A stretch of 64,000 nucleotides of DNA, from positions 1 through 64,000 of the forward strand of contig NZ_BMNZ01000005.1 in assembly GCF_014646815.1 (NCBI RefSeq), read 5' to 3'. Shown piece by piece: positions 7,404 through 16,760 of the stretch (position 1 is its first letter; the number at the start of each line of letters is the position of its first letter). Position numbers and translations under genes: made by a program. This stretch comes from Terrabacter tumescens (lineage in GTDB: Bacteria; Actinomycetota; Actinomycetes; Actinomycetales; Dermatophilaceae). Under the pieces are notes generated by a model. It did not search any database, was not told where the DNA came from, and was given only the letters and a program-made list of their open reading frames with translations.

Positions 7404-9008
7404 TCAGCGAGCGAGCCGCTGGCGGAGCGAGGCGAGGCGCCCCTCCCCCACCCCGATGAGCGACTGCGCGACGAGGTGTCCCGAGCCACCCCCGAGACCG
7501 GGCCCCGGGTGGGTCGCCGCACCGATGTGCCACACGCCGGGCACGGCGGTCCGGTGCCGCGACGTCGTCGGACCCGGGCGCCACACGAGGTTCTGGTCGA
7601 GCTCGGCGGACCCGCAATAGGGGTCGCCGTCGACGCAGTTGACGTTGGCGCGGGTCAGGTCGACGGGCGTCAGCGCCTTCCACTCGAGCACGTTCGCCCT
7701 GGTCCCGGGCGCCTGCTCCTCGACGAGGTCGAGCACCCGGTCGACGTAGCCCCGCGTCAGCTCGGGCGTCCACCCGGCGCCCGTGCCGAGCTCACCCCGC
7801 GAGTCACCGGTGGGCGCGAAGGGCACCTCCTGCAGCTGCAGCCACAGCATCCCCGCACCGTCGGGGCAGCGCGTGGGGTCGAGCAGCTGCTGCTGCCCGA
7901 CCACGACGGTCGGTCGCGCGGGTAGCAGGCCTGCCTCCGCCTGCGCACACGCGATGCCCGTCGACGCCGACCCGTCGGACAGGTGCACCAGCGGGATGCC
8001 GTCCAGCGCGCTCTCGCTCCACTGGAGCGGTCTCGACAGGGCCACGTGCACCTGCATCGCGGCGCGCCCGTAGCGGTACTGCCGCGCCTCCGTCCGCGCC
8101 TGGACCGGGGCGTCGGGGAGCAGGTCGTCGTAGAGCGCAGTAGGGGTCACCGATGCCACGACGGCCCTCGATGCCCGGATGGTCTCGCCACCGGCGACGA
8201 CCCCGCTGGCGCGGCCGCCGGTCAGGACGATGCGATCCACGGGAGTGCCGAGTCGGATGTCGACCCCGCGCTCGCGCAGCAGTGCCTCGAAGGCGCCGAC
8301 GAAGTTGCCCTGGCCACCGACGACGACCGGCAGGCCGGCGCCGTGCATGGTGGCGGCCAGGAGCGGGATCATCAGGCCCCCGCTGGCGTTGTCGGGCGCG
8401 AGCCCGGCGTGCAGCAGCCACGGCGCCCAGAGGTGGTCGACCTCCCGGCCCTCGAAGTGCCGCGCCGTCCAGCGCCGGCCGCTGGCAGCGGTGTCGCGCG
8501 CCCAGGCCTCGAGCCGCGCCTGCCGCCCGCGCCGGGCCAGCGTGGCGAGCGGCCTGAGCGCCGGTAGTGCGCGCAGCTCGGTCCCGAGCAGGCTGCCGAT
8601 GACGTCGATGTCGGCGCCGATGCGCCCCAGCATCTCCGAGTAGGCCGCCCGGTCGCTCTCAACGGCAAAGGCGGCCGCCGTCACCTCGGGGTCCCGGTGG
8701 GCGACGACGTGGCGACCGTCGCGGCCCACCGACGCCGTGACCGCGCCGTCCGTGTTGGCGTAGGCGAGACCGTGACGCGCGAGATCGTCACCCAGGGCGG
8801 CATACGCCCCGCCCGTGACGAACAACGGATGCCACGACGAGTACGTGTCGTGGACGTAGCCCAGCCGGGTCAGCTCGTCGGACGCCATGAAGCCGCCGAG
8901 GCGGTCGTTGCGCTCGACCAGGCAGACCGACATGCCGGCCCCGGACAGCTCGGCCGCGGCGACGAGACCGTTGATCCCCGAGCCGATGACGACGACGTCG
9001 TAGGTCAC
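7404..9008 (-). CDS. Phytoene-desaturase-like FAD oxidoreductase
   Basis: A 534-residue flavoprotein with an N-terminal Rossmann motif (VVVIGSGINGLVAAAEL, dinucleotide-binding GxGxxG) and a C-terminal FAD-binding segment (VPGVWHIGAATHPGPGLGGG). It belongs to the phytoene dehydrogenase/amine-oxidase-like superfamily, whose members oxidise or isomerise hydrophobic substrates. The GTG start overlaps the FMO stop by 4 nt, and the gene is third in an SDR-FMO-oxidoreductase operon. A distant paralogue lies at 31440-33026. The operon neighbours suggest sequential oxidation of one compound, but no carotenoid genes are present, so carotenoid desaturation is unlikely. Substrate unknown. Confidence 0.8.
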   Translation of the reverse strand: MTYDVVVIGSGINGLVAAAELSGAGMSVCLVERNDRLGGFMASDELTRLGYVHDTYSSWHPLFVTGGAYAALGDDLARHGLAYANTDGAVTASVGRDGRHVVAHRDPEVTAAAFAVESDRAAYSEMLGRIGADIDVIGSLLGTELRALPALRPLATLARRGRQARLEAWARDTAASGRRWTARHFEGREVDHLWAPWLLHAGLAPDNASGGLMIPLLAATMHGAGLPVVVGGQGNFVGAFEALLRERGVDIRLGTPVDRIVLTGGRASGVVAGGETIRASRAVVASVTPTALYDDLLPDAPVQARTEARQYRYGRAAMQVHVALSRPLQWSESALDGIPLVHLSDGSASTGIACAQAEAGLLPARPTVVVGQQQLLDPTRCPDGAGMLWLQLQEVPFAPTGDSRGELGTGAGWTPELTRGYVDRVLDLVEEQAPGTRANVLEWKALTPVDLTRANVNCVDGDPYCGSAELDQNLVWRPGPTTSRHRTAVPGVWHIGAATHPGPGLGGGSGHLVAQSLIGVGEGRLASLRQRLAR

Positions 9009-10516
9009 CTGCCGACCTTCTCACGCTGGCGCCGGTCACGCCGCTCCAGCAGCTTCGTCGTGATCTGGCGGTAGTCCGACGGGCGCACCGGCATCAGCCA
9101 CTCACGGCGGCGCACCGACGCCGGCATGGTGATGCCGATCTCCTCGAGCACCTCGTCGACGTTGTGCATCGAGAAGGGGATCAGGTTGGTGCCGCGCGCA
9201 TGGTGACCCTCGGTGCGCTGCTCCATCCACCGCAGCCGCTCGGCGACCTGACGGCGCCGCTCCTCGACCGGCGGCAGGTGGCTCTCCCCCATCAGGTGGT
9301 TGGCGATCCAGAGGGCCGCCACCTCCGCCGACAGCGGCGAGAAGAAGGAGGAGTTGTAGCCGCAGAAGGCGAGTCCCGGCACCTCGTGGGGAAGGATGAA
9401 GCGGTAGAGCTCGAAGTTGCCGCGCTCATCGGTGATCCGGTCCTGCACGTCCTTGGACAGGAACGGCACGCCCTGCTGCCAGCCCGTGCCGGCGATGACG
9501 ACGTCCACCGGCACCGTCGCCCCGTTGGACAGGTGCGCGACAGTGCGTCCGTCCTCGACGCCGAGCCGCTCGATCTGGGCGTCACGCATGACCTTCAGCT
9601 GACCCGCGTCGACCTTCTCGAAGAAGCCGTCGGTGGTCAGGCTCACCGTGCTGCGGGCGATCCGCTCGAAGTCGCCCGCCGGCACGAGCCCGTTCTTCTC
9701 CAGCTTGAGCTGCTTCGTCGCGACCGACTGGAGCGAGCCGAGCATGCCGTTGCGCACGCCCTTGCCCTTGCCGTGCATGAACTTCTCCATGCCCTCGAGC
9801 CGCTGGTACTCGAAGAGCGCCTCGCCCATCCGGGTCAGCATGAGGTACTTGAAGTTGAGCACGCCCTGGATCTTCTTCGGCATCTTCCAGATGAGCTGAC
9901 GCGCGACGACCATCGTGCTCCTGGCCGACCCCGAGATGGCCGCCGCGATGTCGCAGGAGGACTTGCCGTAGCCGACGACGAGCACGTCCTTGCCGGCGAC
10001 CTCCGTGAGGTCGTGGACGTCGCTGGGCGCGCACAGCCGCCCGCCGGCCGCGGCGAACTCCGAGGCTCCCTCGTAGGCCGGGATGTTGGGCTGGGAGAAG
10101 ATGCCGTTGGCGACGACGACGTAGTCCACCTCGTCGGTGTGCTCGACGCCGGCCCCGTCCTTGGACCGCACCGTCCAGCGCGGCTCCTCGCCCGACTCGT
10201 CGAGATCGGCTGCGACGACCTCCGTGCCCAGGCGCAGCTTGTCCTGCAGACGGAACGTGGCGGCATACGACTCGAGGTACTGCTGCACCTGCTCGCCGCT
10301 GGGCCACTCGGGGTAGCTCTTGGGCATCGGCAGGTCGGACAGGTGGTAGGTGCCCTTGTCGTTCTGGGTCGACAGGCCCGGGTAGCGGCGGGTGCGGCTC
10401 CACACGCCGCCGACGTCGGGCGCCTTCTCGTAGATCGTCACGTCGTGCCCGAACTGCGTCAGCACCTTGCCTGCGGCCAGCCCGGCGAAACCGGCTCCGA
10501 TGATCGCGATCCTCAT
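9005..10516 (-). CDS. Flavin-containing monooxygenase
   Basis: A 503-residue class-B flavoprotein monooxygenase. It has the FAD site GAGFAG (residues 7-12) and a second Rossmann motif GYGKSSCDIA (about 182). An FMO-type linker region is seen around YPEWPSGEQVQQYLESYAA, and a late GTGWQ segment is typical of FMO/Baeyer-Villiger relatives. It inserts one oxygen atom into a nitrogen, sulfur or carbonyl substrate using NADPH and O2. It starts 1 nt after the SDR stop and overlaps the next gene by 4 nt, so all three genes are one transcript. Whether it is an N-oxygenase or a Baeyer-Villiger enzyme cannot be decided by eye. Confidence 0.88.
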   Translation of the reverse strand: MRIAIIGAGFAGLAAGKVLTQFGHDVTIYEKAPDVGGVWSRTRRYPGLSTQNDKGTYHLSDLPMPKSYPEWPSGEQVQQYLESYAATFRLQDKLRLGTEVVAADLDESGEEPRWTVRSKDGAGVEHTDEVDYVVVANGIFSQPNIPAYEGASEFAAAGGRLCAPSDVHDLTEVAGKDVLVVGYGKSSCDIAAAISGSARSTMVVARQLIWKMPKKIQGVLNFKYLMLTRMGEALFEYQRLEGMEKFMHGKGKGVRNGMLGSLQSVATKQLKLEKNGLVPAGDFERIARSTVSLTTDGFFEKVDAGQLKVMRDAQIERLGVEDGRTVAHLSNGATVPVDVVIAGTGWQQGVPFLSKDVQDRITDERGNFELYRFILPHEVPGLAFCGYNSSFFSPLSAEVAALWIANHLMGESHLPPVEERRRQVAERLRWMEQRTEGHHARGTNLIPFSMHNVDEVLEEIGITMPASVRRREWLMPVRPSDYRQITTKLLERRDRRQREKVGR

Positions 10517-10517
10517 G

Positions 10518-11333
10518 TCACTCGCCGCCTTCCTGCTGGGTGTCGGGCATGAGCTGTGGGATGGCGGGGACCGCCTGCTCGGGGCCCATGGCCGAGTAGC
10601 CGCCGTCGGCCGCCCAGTCCGCGCCGGTGACGACCGACGCGTCGTCGGAGACGAGGAAGGCCACGACCCGGCCCACCTCGAGGGGGTCGCCCACGCGACC
10701 GGTGAGGTGGAAGGGCGCCGCCACGGCGTCGGTGCGCTCGCGGTTGCCCTCGCTGAGGGTGTCCATGATCTTCGACCAGGTCCAGCCGGGGCTCACGGAG
10801 TTGACGCGGATGCCGTCGGCGGCGAGGTCCATCGCCATGGAGCGGGTGAGCTGCACGAGGGCCGCCTTGCACGCCGGGTAGACCCAGCGACCGGTCTGCG
10901 CCACCTTGCTCGAGATGGAGGTGAAGTTGACGACGGCGCCGTGGCCGCTGGTCGAGAGGGCGGTCCGGCTCGCTCGCGTCATCATGACGGCGCTCGCCAC
11001 GTTGACGTCGAAGGCCTGGAGCCACCCGGCACGGTCGGTGTCGGCGCCGTCGTCGAGGTAGGTGCAGGCGAGGTTGACGACGATGTCGAGGCCGCCGTGC
11101 TGCGAGGTCGTGTCGGCGACGAGCCGCTCGAGCGCGGAGTCGTCGGTGATGTCCACCGACGCGACGTGCACGCGCTCACCGAGCTCGTAGGCGATGTGCT
11201 GCGCACCGTCCGTGTCGATGTCGGCCACGACGACCGTCGCGCCCTGCTCATGCAGGGCCCTGACGACCCCGTGCCCCACGAGAGTGGCCCCGCCGGTGAC
11301 GATGGCCACCCGCCTGTCCAGTGAACCGCTCAT
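10518..11333 (-). CDS. Short-chain dehydrogenase/reductase, first gene of the FMO operon
   Basis: A 271-residue SDR. The cofactor motif is slightly unusual (TGGATLVGHG instead of TGxxxGxG with a third small residue), but Asp in VVVADIDTD suggests NAD preference. The catalytic residues are Ser in FTSISS and Tyr/Lys in YPACK. The ATG at 11333 has AAGGAG 7 nt upstream. It opens an operon with the FMO and the FAD oxidoreductase and diverges from the AraC regulator at 11550, which probably controls it. The C-terminal tail beyond TGADWAADGGYSAMG is about 25 residues longer than usual. Confidence 0.87.
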   Translation of the reverse strand: MSGSLDRRVAIVTGGATLVGHGVVRALHEQGATVVVADIDTDGAQHIAYELGERVHVASVDITDDSALERLVADTTSQHGGLDIVVNLACTYLDDGADTDRAGWLQAFDVNVASAVMMTRASRTALSTSGHGAVVNFTSISSKVAQTGRWVYPACKAALVQLTRSMAMDLAADGIRVNSVSPGWTWSKIMDTLSEGNRERTDAVAAPFHLTGRVGDPLEVGRVVAFLVSDDASVVTGADWAADGGYSAMGPEQAVPAIPQLMPDTQQEGGE

Positions 11334-11549
11334 GCGTGACTCCTTCGTTGCCGGACCTGCGCCGGTCGTCCGTCCACTGCCTCATCGCAGTCGATGGACC
11401 GACGCTAGGAACCTCGAGGGTCCTCCGGCTATCCGAATCGCGAGGATGGTATGCCGGATTGCTGGCGACCGCCCCCGACGCGCGATCCCAGCGGGTAGCG
11501 TTCGCCCCGGGGGCTGGCTCTACGGGACGCGAGGGGCGGCAGGGCGGTC

Positions 11550-12506
11550 ATGGCAACGGCGCAGATCGAGCGCGACTCGGTGACGACGCAGGACGTCGAC
11601 GCCGCCCGCGAGCGCGTGGCGGCCGTCTTCTGCCCGCACGGGCTCGAGCCGCGGGGCGCCGTCGACGTCCGACTCCGGGCGGCGCGGGCCGACCAGGTCG
11701 GCATCATCCACCTCGACTACGGCGGCGTGGTCGAGATATCGCCGGAGCCGCTGGGCGACTTCTACCTCGTGCAGATCCCGCGCGCCGGCGCCGCCAGGGT
11801 GGCCCACGCCGGTCAGGAGGTCCGCTCGGACCGGACCCGCGCCTCGGTGCTCTCGCCGCACGAGCCGACGTCGATGACGTGGTTCGTCGGCAACCCGCAG
11901 ACGATCGTCTATCTGACGCGCTCGCTCGTCGAGCACGCGCTCGAGTCGCTGACGGGCGTAGCCGCCTCCGGTCCGCTGACCTTCGACGTCGGTATGCCGC
12001 TGACGACCCCTCGCGCGCGCAGCTGGCTCAGCACGGTCGAGTGCCTGCGTGCCGAGCTCGAGGACGCGCAGGGCAGCGGTCTCGTCGAGCACGCCGATGC
12101 GCTGGGGCTCTCCATCGCGACGCAGCTGCTCGAGTCGCAGGGTCACAGCCACAGCCGGGAGCTGCTGCGGCGCGGGGCGTCGGCACGGACGCTGCGGCGC
12201 GCCCTTGACGTCATCGACGGGCGGCTTGGCGAGCCGCTCACGGTCTCCGCGGTCGCGGCCGAGGTGGGGGTGTGCACGCGGGTGCTGCAGGACGCCTTCA
12301 GCCGGGAGCTCGGGGTGCCGCCGCTGGCGTACATCCGGGAGCGCCGGCTGCGGGCGGCCCGGGCTCGTCTCATCGAGTCGGCCCCCGAGGTCACGACCGT
12401 GACCGACGTCGCGCTCAGCCTGGGGCTGAGTCACCTGGGCCGGTTCGCCGGGGACTACCGGGCCCGCTTCGGCGAGAGCCCCTCCACGACGTTGCACCGC
12501 TGCTGA
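11550..12506 (+). CDS. AraC-family transcriptional regulator, divergent from the FMO operon
   Basis: A 318-residue regulator. The N-terminal 200 residues are a sensor domain of the AraC-binding type. The C-terminal domain has helix-turn-helix motifs around TVSAVAAEVGVCTRVLQDAF and VTDVALSLGLSHLGRFAGDY, ending in YRARFGESPSTTL. It is transcribed away from the SDR-FMO-oxidoreductase operon across a 216-bp spacer, the usual layout for a local activator. The spacer lacks the TGACG-NN-CGTCA palindrome found elsewhere, so this operon may respond to a different signal. The ATG at 11550 has a GGCAGGG stretch upstream. Confidence 0.88.
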   Translation: MATAQIERDSVTTQDVDAARERVAAVFCPHGLEPRGAVDVRLRAARADQVGIIHLDYGGVVEISPEPLGDFYLVQIPRAGAARVAHAGQEVRSDRTRASVLSPHEPTSMTWFVGNPQTIVYLTRSLVEHALESLTGVAASGPLTFDVGMPLTTPRARSWLSTVECLRAELEDAQGSGLVEHADALGLSIATQLLESQGHSHSRELLRRGASARTLRRALDVIDGRLGEPLTVSAVAAEVGVCTRVLQDAFSRELGVPPLAYIRERRLRAARARLIESAPEVTTVTDVALSLGLSHLGRFAGDYRARFGESPSTTLHRC

Positions 12507-12547
12507 CACAAGCGAGCTCGGGCTCCCTGACCCGGTCAGGCCTGGCT

Positions 12548-13783
12548 CTACCCGGGTGTGCGCAACAGGTCGCGGTGCCGTTGCAGACCCGCCAGGAAGG
12601 CGTCGATGTCCTCCTCCGTGTTGTAGCAGTGCGGGGCGATCCGCACGTTGGAGTCCCTCGAGCTGACGACGATGTCCTCGGACTTGAGGACCTCGACCGC
12701 GGCGTGCTCGTCCGTGACGGCGACGGCGAGCATCGGGCCATGGCTCGCTTCCGGCGTCATCACCGTGCCACCCATCTCCTCGACCCCGGCCCGGAGCCGC
12801 GAGAGAAGTACCTCGACGTGGTCTCGGGTCTCGACGAGGCCGATGTCCGACATCAGGCGCAAGCCCGCCGCCGCCGCGAAGAGGCTGGGCACCGGCGGGG
12901 TGCCCGACTCGAAGCGGCGCGCATCCTTGGCGGGGTCGTAGTCGTGGATGTCCATCGACCAGATGTCCCGAGCTGCCATCCACCCGGTCTGCACCGGGAT
13001 GATGTGCCCGGTCGTCTCGGGATTGGCATAGAGGAAGGCCACGCCCGGTGAGCCGAGAAGGTACTTGAGGAAGCCGCCGGTCACGATGTCGGCGGGCGTC
13101 TGCGCCAGGTCGAAGGGCATCCCCCCGAAGGACTGGTAGACATCGACGTGCACGAGGATCCCGCGTGCGTGCGCCAGCTCGATGAGCGGGCGGACATCGA
13201 CACGGGCGCCGTTGCGGTAGCAGACCTCCGTCACGGAGAGGATCGCAGTGCGTTCGTCGAGGGCTGCCTCGACAGTTGCCAGATCAAGAGTGAGGTCGGA
13301 ACTGGTCGGGAGGTGGACGACGCGCGCCCCCCGGCGTTCCTGGGCGTGCCAGATCTGGCCCACGGTCGGGAACTCGAGCTCGGTGGTGACTATCGTGTCG
13401 CGGCCGTCGGCGAAGTCGAGACCACTCGCCAGCGCCGAGATCCCCGCCGATTCCGACGTCGTGATGGCGCAGGCGTCGGCTGGCGCGCCGATGAGTGTGG
13501 CCAGCAGCTGACGCACGTCCTCCTGTCTGCTCACCCAGTACTCCCAGAGCGAGCCCTCGTCATCCATGCCGTCCAGATAGACGGCATACGACTGTCTCAC
13601 CGCGTCGGACAGGGCACCCTGCGAGCAGGCGTTGAGGTAGGCCTTGTGGGCCAGGACGGGGAACCGGTGACGGATCGCCTCGCCCACCCCGATCGAGGTG
13701 CGCTCGGCACCGGTCGTGCCGGTGGGTCCGGTCGTGCCGGACATTCCCGTGGTGGCAGTCTGGTCCCTGCGCTCAGCGGCCAA
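12548..13783 (-). CDS. Class V aminotransferase-fold PLP enzyme
   Basis: About 411 residues of the aminotransferase class V fold that includes kynureninase, cysteine desulfurase and isopenicillin epimerase. The PLP lysine lies in TGGFLKYLLGSPG (about residue 240), after the cofactor aspartate region LVHVDVYQSFG. The TTG start at 13783 follows GAGGAGG by 7 nt but overlaps the ABC ATPase gene by 11 nt; an ATG at 13744 is the alternative. The first 30 residues are Thr/Gly-rich and not conserved-looking. It is the last gene of the first Liv-importer operon, so it probably acts on the imported compound. Next to an anthranilate pathway, a kynureninase-like cleavage is attractive, but the kynureninase signature is not clear, so the substrate is open. 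Confidence 0.75.
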   Translation of the reverse strand: MAAERRDQTATTGMSGTTGPTGTTGAERTSIGVGEAIRHRFPVLAHKAYLNACSQGALSDAVRQSYAVYLDGMDDEGSLWEYWVSRQEDVRQLLATLIGAPADACAITTSESAGISALASGLDFADGRDTIVTTELEFPTVGQIWHAQERRGARVVHLPTSSDLTLDLATVEAALDERTAILSVTEVCYRNGARVDVRPLIELAHARGILVHVDVYQSFGGMPFDLAQTPADIVTGGFLKYLLGSPGVAFLYANPETTGHIIPVQTGWMAARDIWSMDIHDYDPAKDARRFESGTPPVPSLFAAAAGLRLMSDIGLVETRDHVEVLLSRLRAGVEEMGGTVMTPEASHGPMLAVAVTDEHAAVEVLKSEDIVVSSRDSNVRIAPHCYNTEEDIDAFLAGLQRHRDLLRTPG

Positions 13784-14537
13784 GGTAGGCCCTCCTCAGT
13801 TCATCGTGGTTCGAGAGCTCCTGCGCGGATCCGCGCAGGACGATACGTCCGGTCTGCAGCACGTAGCCCCGGTCGGCGATGGACAGCGCCATGTTGGCGT
13901 TCTGTTCCACGATGAGCATCGACACGCCGTCTCGGTGAAGGGTCTCGATCAGCTCGAAGCTCTGCTCCACGAGGCGCGGCGAGAGCCCCATCGACGGCTC
14001 GTCCATGAGCATCAGCGATGGTCTCGACATCAGCGCCCTGCCCATCGCGACCATCTGCTGCTCACCGCCGGAGAGGGTCCCGGCGATCTGCGCGCTGCGT
14101 TGCTCGAGCAGGGGGAAGAGCTCGAAGACGCGGTCGAGGTCGGCAGGATCGGGTGCGCCGCGAACCCAAGCCCCGATCTGGAGGTTCTCGAGCACTGTCA
14201 TGGGCGCGAAGAGCCGGCGGTTCTCGGGGACCACCGCCATGCCGCGCCTGACCCGTTCTGACGTCGGCCGGCTCGTGACGTCGACCCCGTCGAAGGTGAC
14301 AGTGCCGGTGCGCGGGGCAACGAGCCCGAGCGCGGTCTTCAGCGTCGTCGACTTGCCACAGGCGTTGCCGCCGAGGAGGCAGACCAGCTCGCCCTTGCCG
14401 ACGACGAGGTTGACGTCCTCGAGTATGTGGACCGGCCCGTAGAACGTGTTGATCCCGGACAGCTGGAGGAGGGGAGTGAGCGGGCCCGGGGGCCCGTCAG
14501 ATAGGGCCGCGCCGGCGGGCTCGGGCTGGGCTCTCAT
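13773..14537 (-). CDS. Liv-type ABC transporter ATP-binding protein (LivF-like), importer 1
   Basis: A 254-residue ABC ATPase. The Walker A motif reads GGNACGKST, with Ala-Cys where GAGKS is usual but still matching GxxxxGK(S/T). The signature is LSGGEQQMVAMGRAL and the Walker B is LMLMDEPSMGL. The LivF hallmark IVEQNANMALSIADRGYVLQTG follows. It powers uptake together with the LivG-like partner. It overlaps livG upstream by 4 nt and the PLP-enzyme gene downstream by 11 nt, so all are on one transcript. Confidence 0.92.
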   Translation of the reverse strand: MRAQPEPAGAALSDGPPGPLTPLLQLSGINTFYGPVHILEDVNLVVGKGELVCLLGGNACGKSTTLKTALGLVAPRTGTVTFDGVDVTSRPTSERVRRGMAVVPENRRLFAPMTVLENLQIGAWVRGAPDPADLDRVFELFPLLEQRSAQIAGTLSGGEQQMVAMGRALMSRPSLMLMDEPSMGLSPRLVEQSFELIETLHRDGVSMLIVEQNANMALSIADRGYVLQTGRIVLRGSAQELSNHDELRRAYLGR

Positions 14538-15322
14538 TTCGTCCCTGCCGTGCCGCGACCGAGGTACGACTCGACGACGTGCGGGTCGGTCGCGACGGCC
14601 GCATAGTTTCCTTCGGCGATCTTCACCCCGTGGTCGAGCGCGACGACGCGGTCACTGACGCCTTCGACGACGTGCATGTCGTGCTCGATGATCACGATGG
14701 TGTGACCGCGCTCCCCACGCAATCGCGCCACAACCTCGGTGATCTCGTGGGTCTCCTTGGGGTTCATCCCCGCGGCGGGCTCGTCGAGCAGCAGGATCGT
14801 GGCACCGGTGGCCATCGCACGGGCGATCTCGAGGCGGCGACGGTTGGCGTAGGACAGGCTGTAGGCCGGCTGTTCCCACCGGTAGCCCATCAGCCTGGAG
14901 CCGAAGAAGGAGAGCAGCTCCTTGGCGTCTTCCCGCACACGGGCCTCCTCCCGCCGGGCCCGAGGGAGGCCGAGCGCGGAGGCGACGAGACCGGCATGAG
15001 TTCGGCCGTACATCGCGGCCATCACGTTGTCGATGACGGTGAGGTTGTGAAACAGCCGCACGTTCTGGAAGGTCCGCGCCACACCCTTGGTCGCGATCGT
15101 CGACGGGGCGAGACCGGTCACGTCGTTGCCCTCGACGAGGATGCGTCCCGAGTCGGGCCGATAGACGCCGGTGATGATGTTGAAGAGCGTGGTCTTGCCG
15201 GCACCGTTCGGCCCGATGACGCTGACGATCTCTTGGGGGGAGACCTCGATGCTGAGGTCGGAGATGGAGACCAGGCCACCGAAGCGCTTGGTCACCTGCT
15301 CGACAGCCAGTGCAACGGTCAT
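14534..15322 (-). CDS. Liv-type ABC transporter ATP-binding protein (LivG-like), importer 1
   Basis: 262 residues from the ATG at 15322 (MTVALAVEQVTKRFGG). Walker A is GPNGAGKTT. The LivG-type Q-loop region ARTFQNVRLFHNLTV follows, and Walker B is ILLLDEPAAGMNP with HDM as the switch histidine. The signature motif is degenerate: YSLSYANRRRLEIARAM in place of LSGGQ, which is normal for LivG. The start codon overlaps the permease stop (TGATG) and the stop overlaps livF by 4 nt. Confidence 0.92.
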   Translation of the reverse strand: MTVALAVEQVTKRFGGLVSISDLSIEVSPQEIVSVIGPNGAGKTTLFNIITGVYRPDSGRILVEGNDVTGLAPSTIATKGVARTFQNVRLFHNLTVIDNVMAAMYGRTHAGLVASALGLPRARREEARVREDAKELLSFFGSRLMGYRWEQPAYSLSYANRRRLEIARAMATGATILLLDEPAAGMNPKETHEITEVVARLRGERGHTIVIIEHDMHVVEGVSDRVVALDHGVKIAEGNYAAVATDPHVVESYLGRGTAGTK

Positions 15323-16758
15323 CAGAGGACCTCCACCTGGCGCCGGCCGAAGAGGCCCTGCGGACGCACGATCATCAGCACGATGAGCAGTGCACCGATG
15401 AGCAGCTGGCGGGTGATGCTCGGGACGTCCGCCAGACGCACGAACCACACGAAGATGCTGAGCCACACGATGGCCGGGAGCAGGATCGGCCGGACTCTCG
15501 TCCCGACCAGGGTGAGGACCGCGAGGAGGACGACGAGCCCGACGAAGCCGAGGTTGCCCCAGAGCACCCGGTCCTGCGGTACGAAGAGCCAGTGCCCCAG
15601 CAACGTGCTCACGGGGCCGCTCGTCCAGGCGCTCGCCGGCACGCCCTGGACGTGCAGCAGCGTGAAGAGCAGGTTCATCACGAAACCGAACACCACCGTT
15701 GCGACCACGACGATGATGCGGTCGCGCCACGATCGGACCGCCAGCGCGAGCCCGGCGACGAGGAGCAGGACGAAGACCATCTCGCTGTAGGAAGGCTCAC
15801 GCAGCGCCTCGGGGAGGAGGCTGAGCAGGGCCGCGCCGATGAGAGCGCCCTTGAGGCTGCCACTGCCGCCGAGGATGACCGCCGCATACAGCAGAATCAG
15901 GAGCGGGAGGTCGAAGCTGCTCGGGAACACGCCACGCTGGACCGCGGCGAAGACCGTTCCCGCCAGCCCGGCGATACCGGCCCCCACCACGAAGGCCATG
16001 ATCTTCAGTCGGTTGACCGGCATCGTCATCGCCTCGGCCGCAAGCGGGTCCTGCCCGACTGCCTTCCAGGCGCGACCGATGCGCGAGCCGTCGAGTCGGC
16101 GAACCGCCAGGGCAAGGAGGACGACGAGGACGACGAGCAGGTAGTAGTACCACCGGTCGGAGCTGAACTCGACCCCGAGGAACGAGAAGCGGTCGACGTC
16201 GGTGATGCCGTTGGTGCCGCCTGTGAGGTCGACCTGCTCCGCACGACCGGGCACCGTGATCGCGTCACCAGACAAGGCGAACTCCACGAACATCTGCCCG
16301 AAGAAGAGCGTGACGATCGCGAGGTAGTCACCGAGCAGTCGGCGCGCCGCAAGGCCGAGCACGAGACCGAAGATCGACACCGCGGCGACGACGACCGGGA
16401 CCGCGACGACGGTCGGGAGATGGACACCGAACTTGTCGGAGGCCAGCATCGCGAAGCCGTACGCGCCGAGGCCGTAGAAGGCCACGTAACCGATGTCGAG
16501 CAGGCCGGCATACCCCACGACGAGGTTGAGCCCGAGGGCGAGCATCAGGAAGAGGCCGAGGTTGACTCCGACCCGCATGAGGTAGGTGGACCCGATGAGT
16601 GGCAGGACGACGGCGACGAGGACGGCGATGCTGCCCCACACCCACCAGGGCAGCCGGCCGAACGTCCGGGCGACCGGGCCCTGAACCTGACCTGAGGTCC
16701 GCCCTTCGTGGGCGGCCACCCACTCGTCGGTGCCGATCGCCAGCGACTCCTCAGCCAT
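15322..16758 (-). CDS. Liv-type ABC transporter permease (LivM-like) with an inserted membrane block, importer 1
   Basis: 478 residues, about 130 to 150 longer than usual for LivM. The core permease (about 45-340) has the typical LNLVVGYAGLLDIGYVAFYGLGAY and LYAAVILGGSGSLKGALIGA segments. Normally this leads straight to the C-terminal IVRPQGLFG motif. Here a block of roughly 120 residues with about four extra hydrophobic segments (about 345-460) lies before LIVLMIVRPQGLFGRR. The ATG at 16758 lies 2 nt after the LivH stop and has GAAGGTG upstream. It forms the channel with LivH for an aromatic or amino-acid-like substrate. Confidence 0.9.
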   Translation of the reverse strand: MAEESLAIGTDEWVAAHEGRTSGQVQGPVARTFGRLPWWVWGSIAVLVAVVLPLIGSTYLMRVGVNLGLFLMLALGLNLVVGYAGLLDIGYVAFYGLGAYGFAMLASDKFGVHLPTVVAVPVVVAAVSIFGLVLGLAARRLLGDYLAIVTLFFGQMFVEFALSGDAITVPGRAEQVDLTGGTNGITDVDRFSFLGVEFSSDRWYYYLLVVLVVLLALAVRRLDGSRIGRAWKAVGQDPLAAEAMTMPVNRLKIMAFVVGAGIAGLAGTVFAAVQRGVFPSSFDLPLLILLYAAVILGGSGSLKGALIGAALLSLLPEALREPSYSEMVFVLLLVAGLALAVRSWRDRIIVVVATVVFGFVMNLLFTLLHVQGVPASAWTSGPVSTLLGHWLFVPQDRVLWGNLGFVGLVVLLAVLTLVGTRVRPILLPAIVWLSIFVWFVRLADVPSITRQLLIGALLIVLMIVRPQGLFGRRQVEVL

Positions 16759-16760
16759 GG

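Noticed and set aside
7404-9008. Carotenoid biosynthesis locus
   Set aside because: The flavoprotein resembles phytoene desaturases only at superfamily level, and no phytoene synthase or other carotenoid genes are present.
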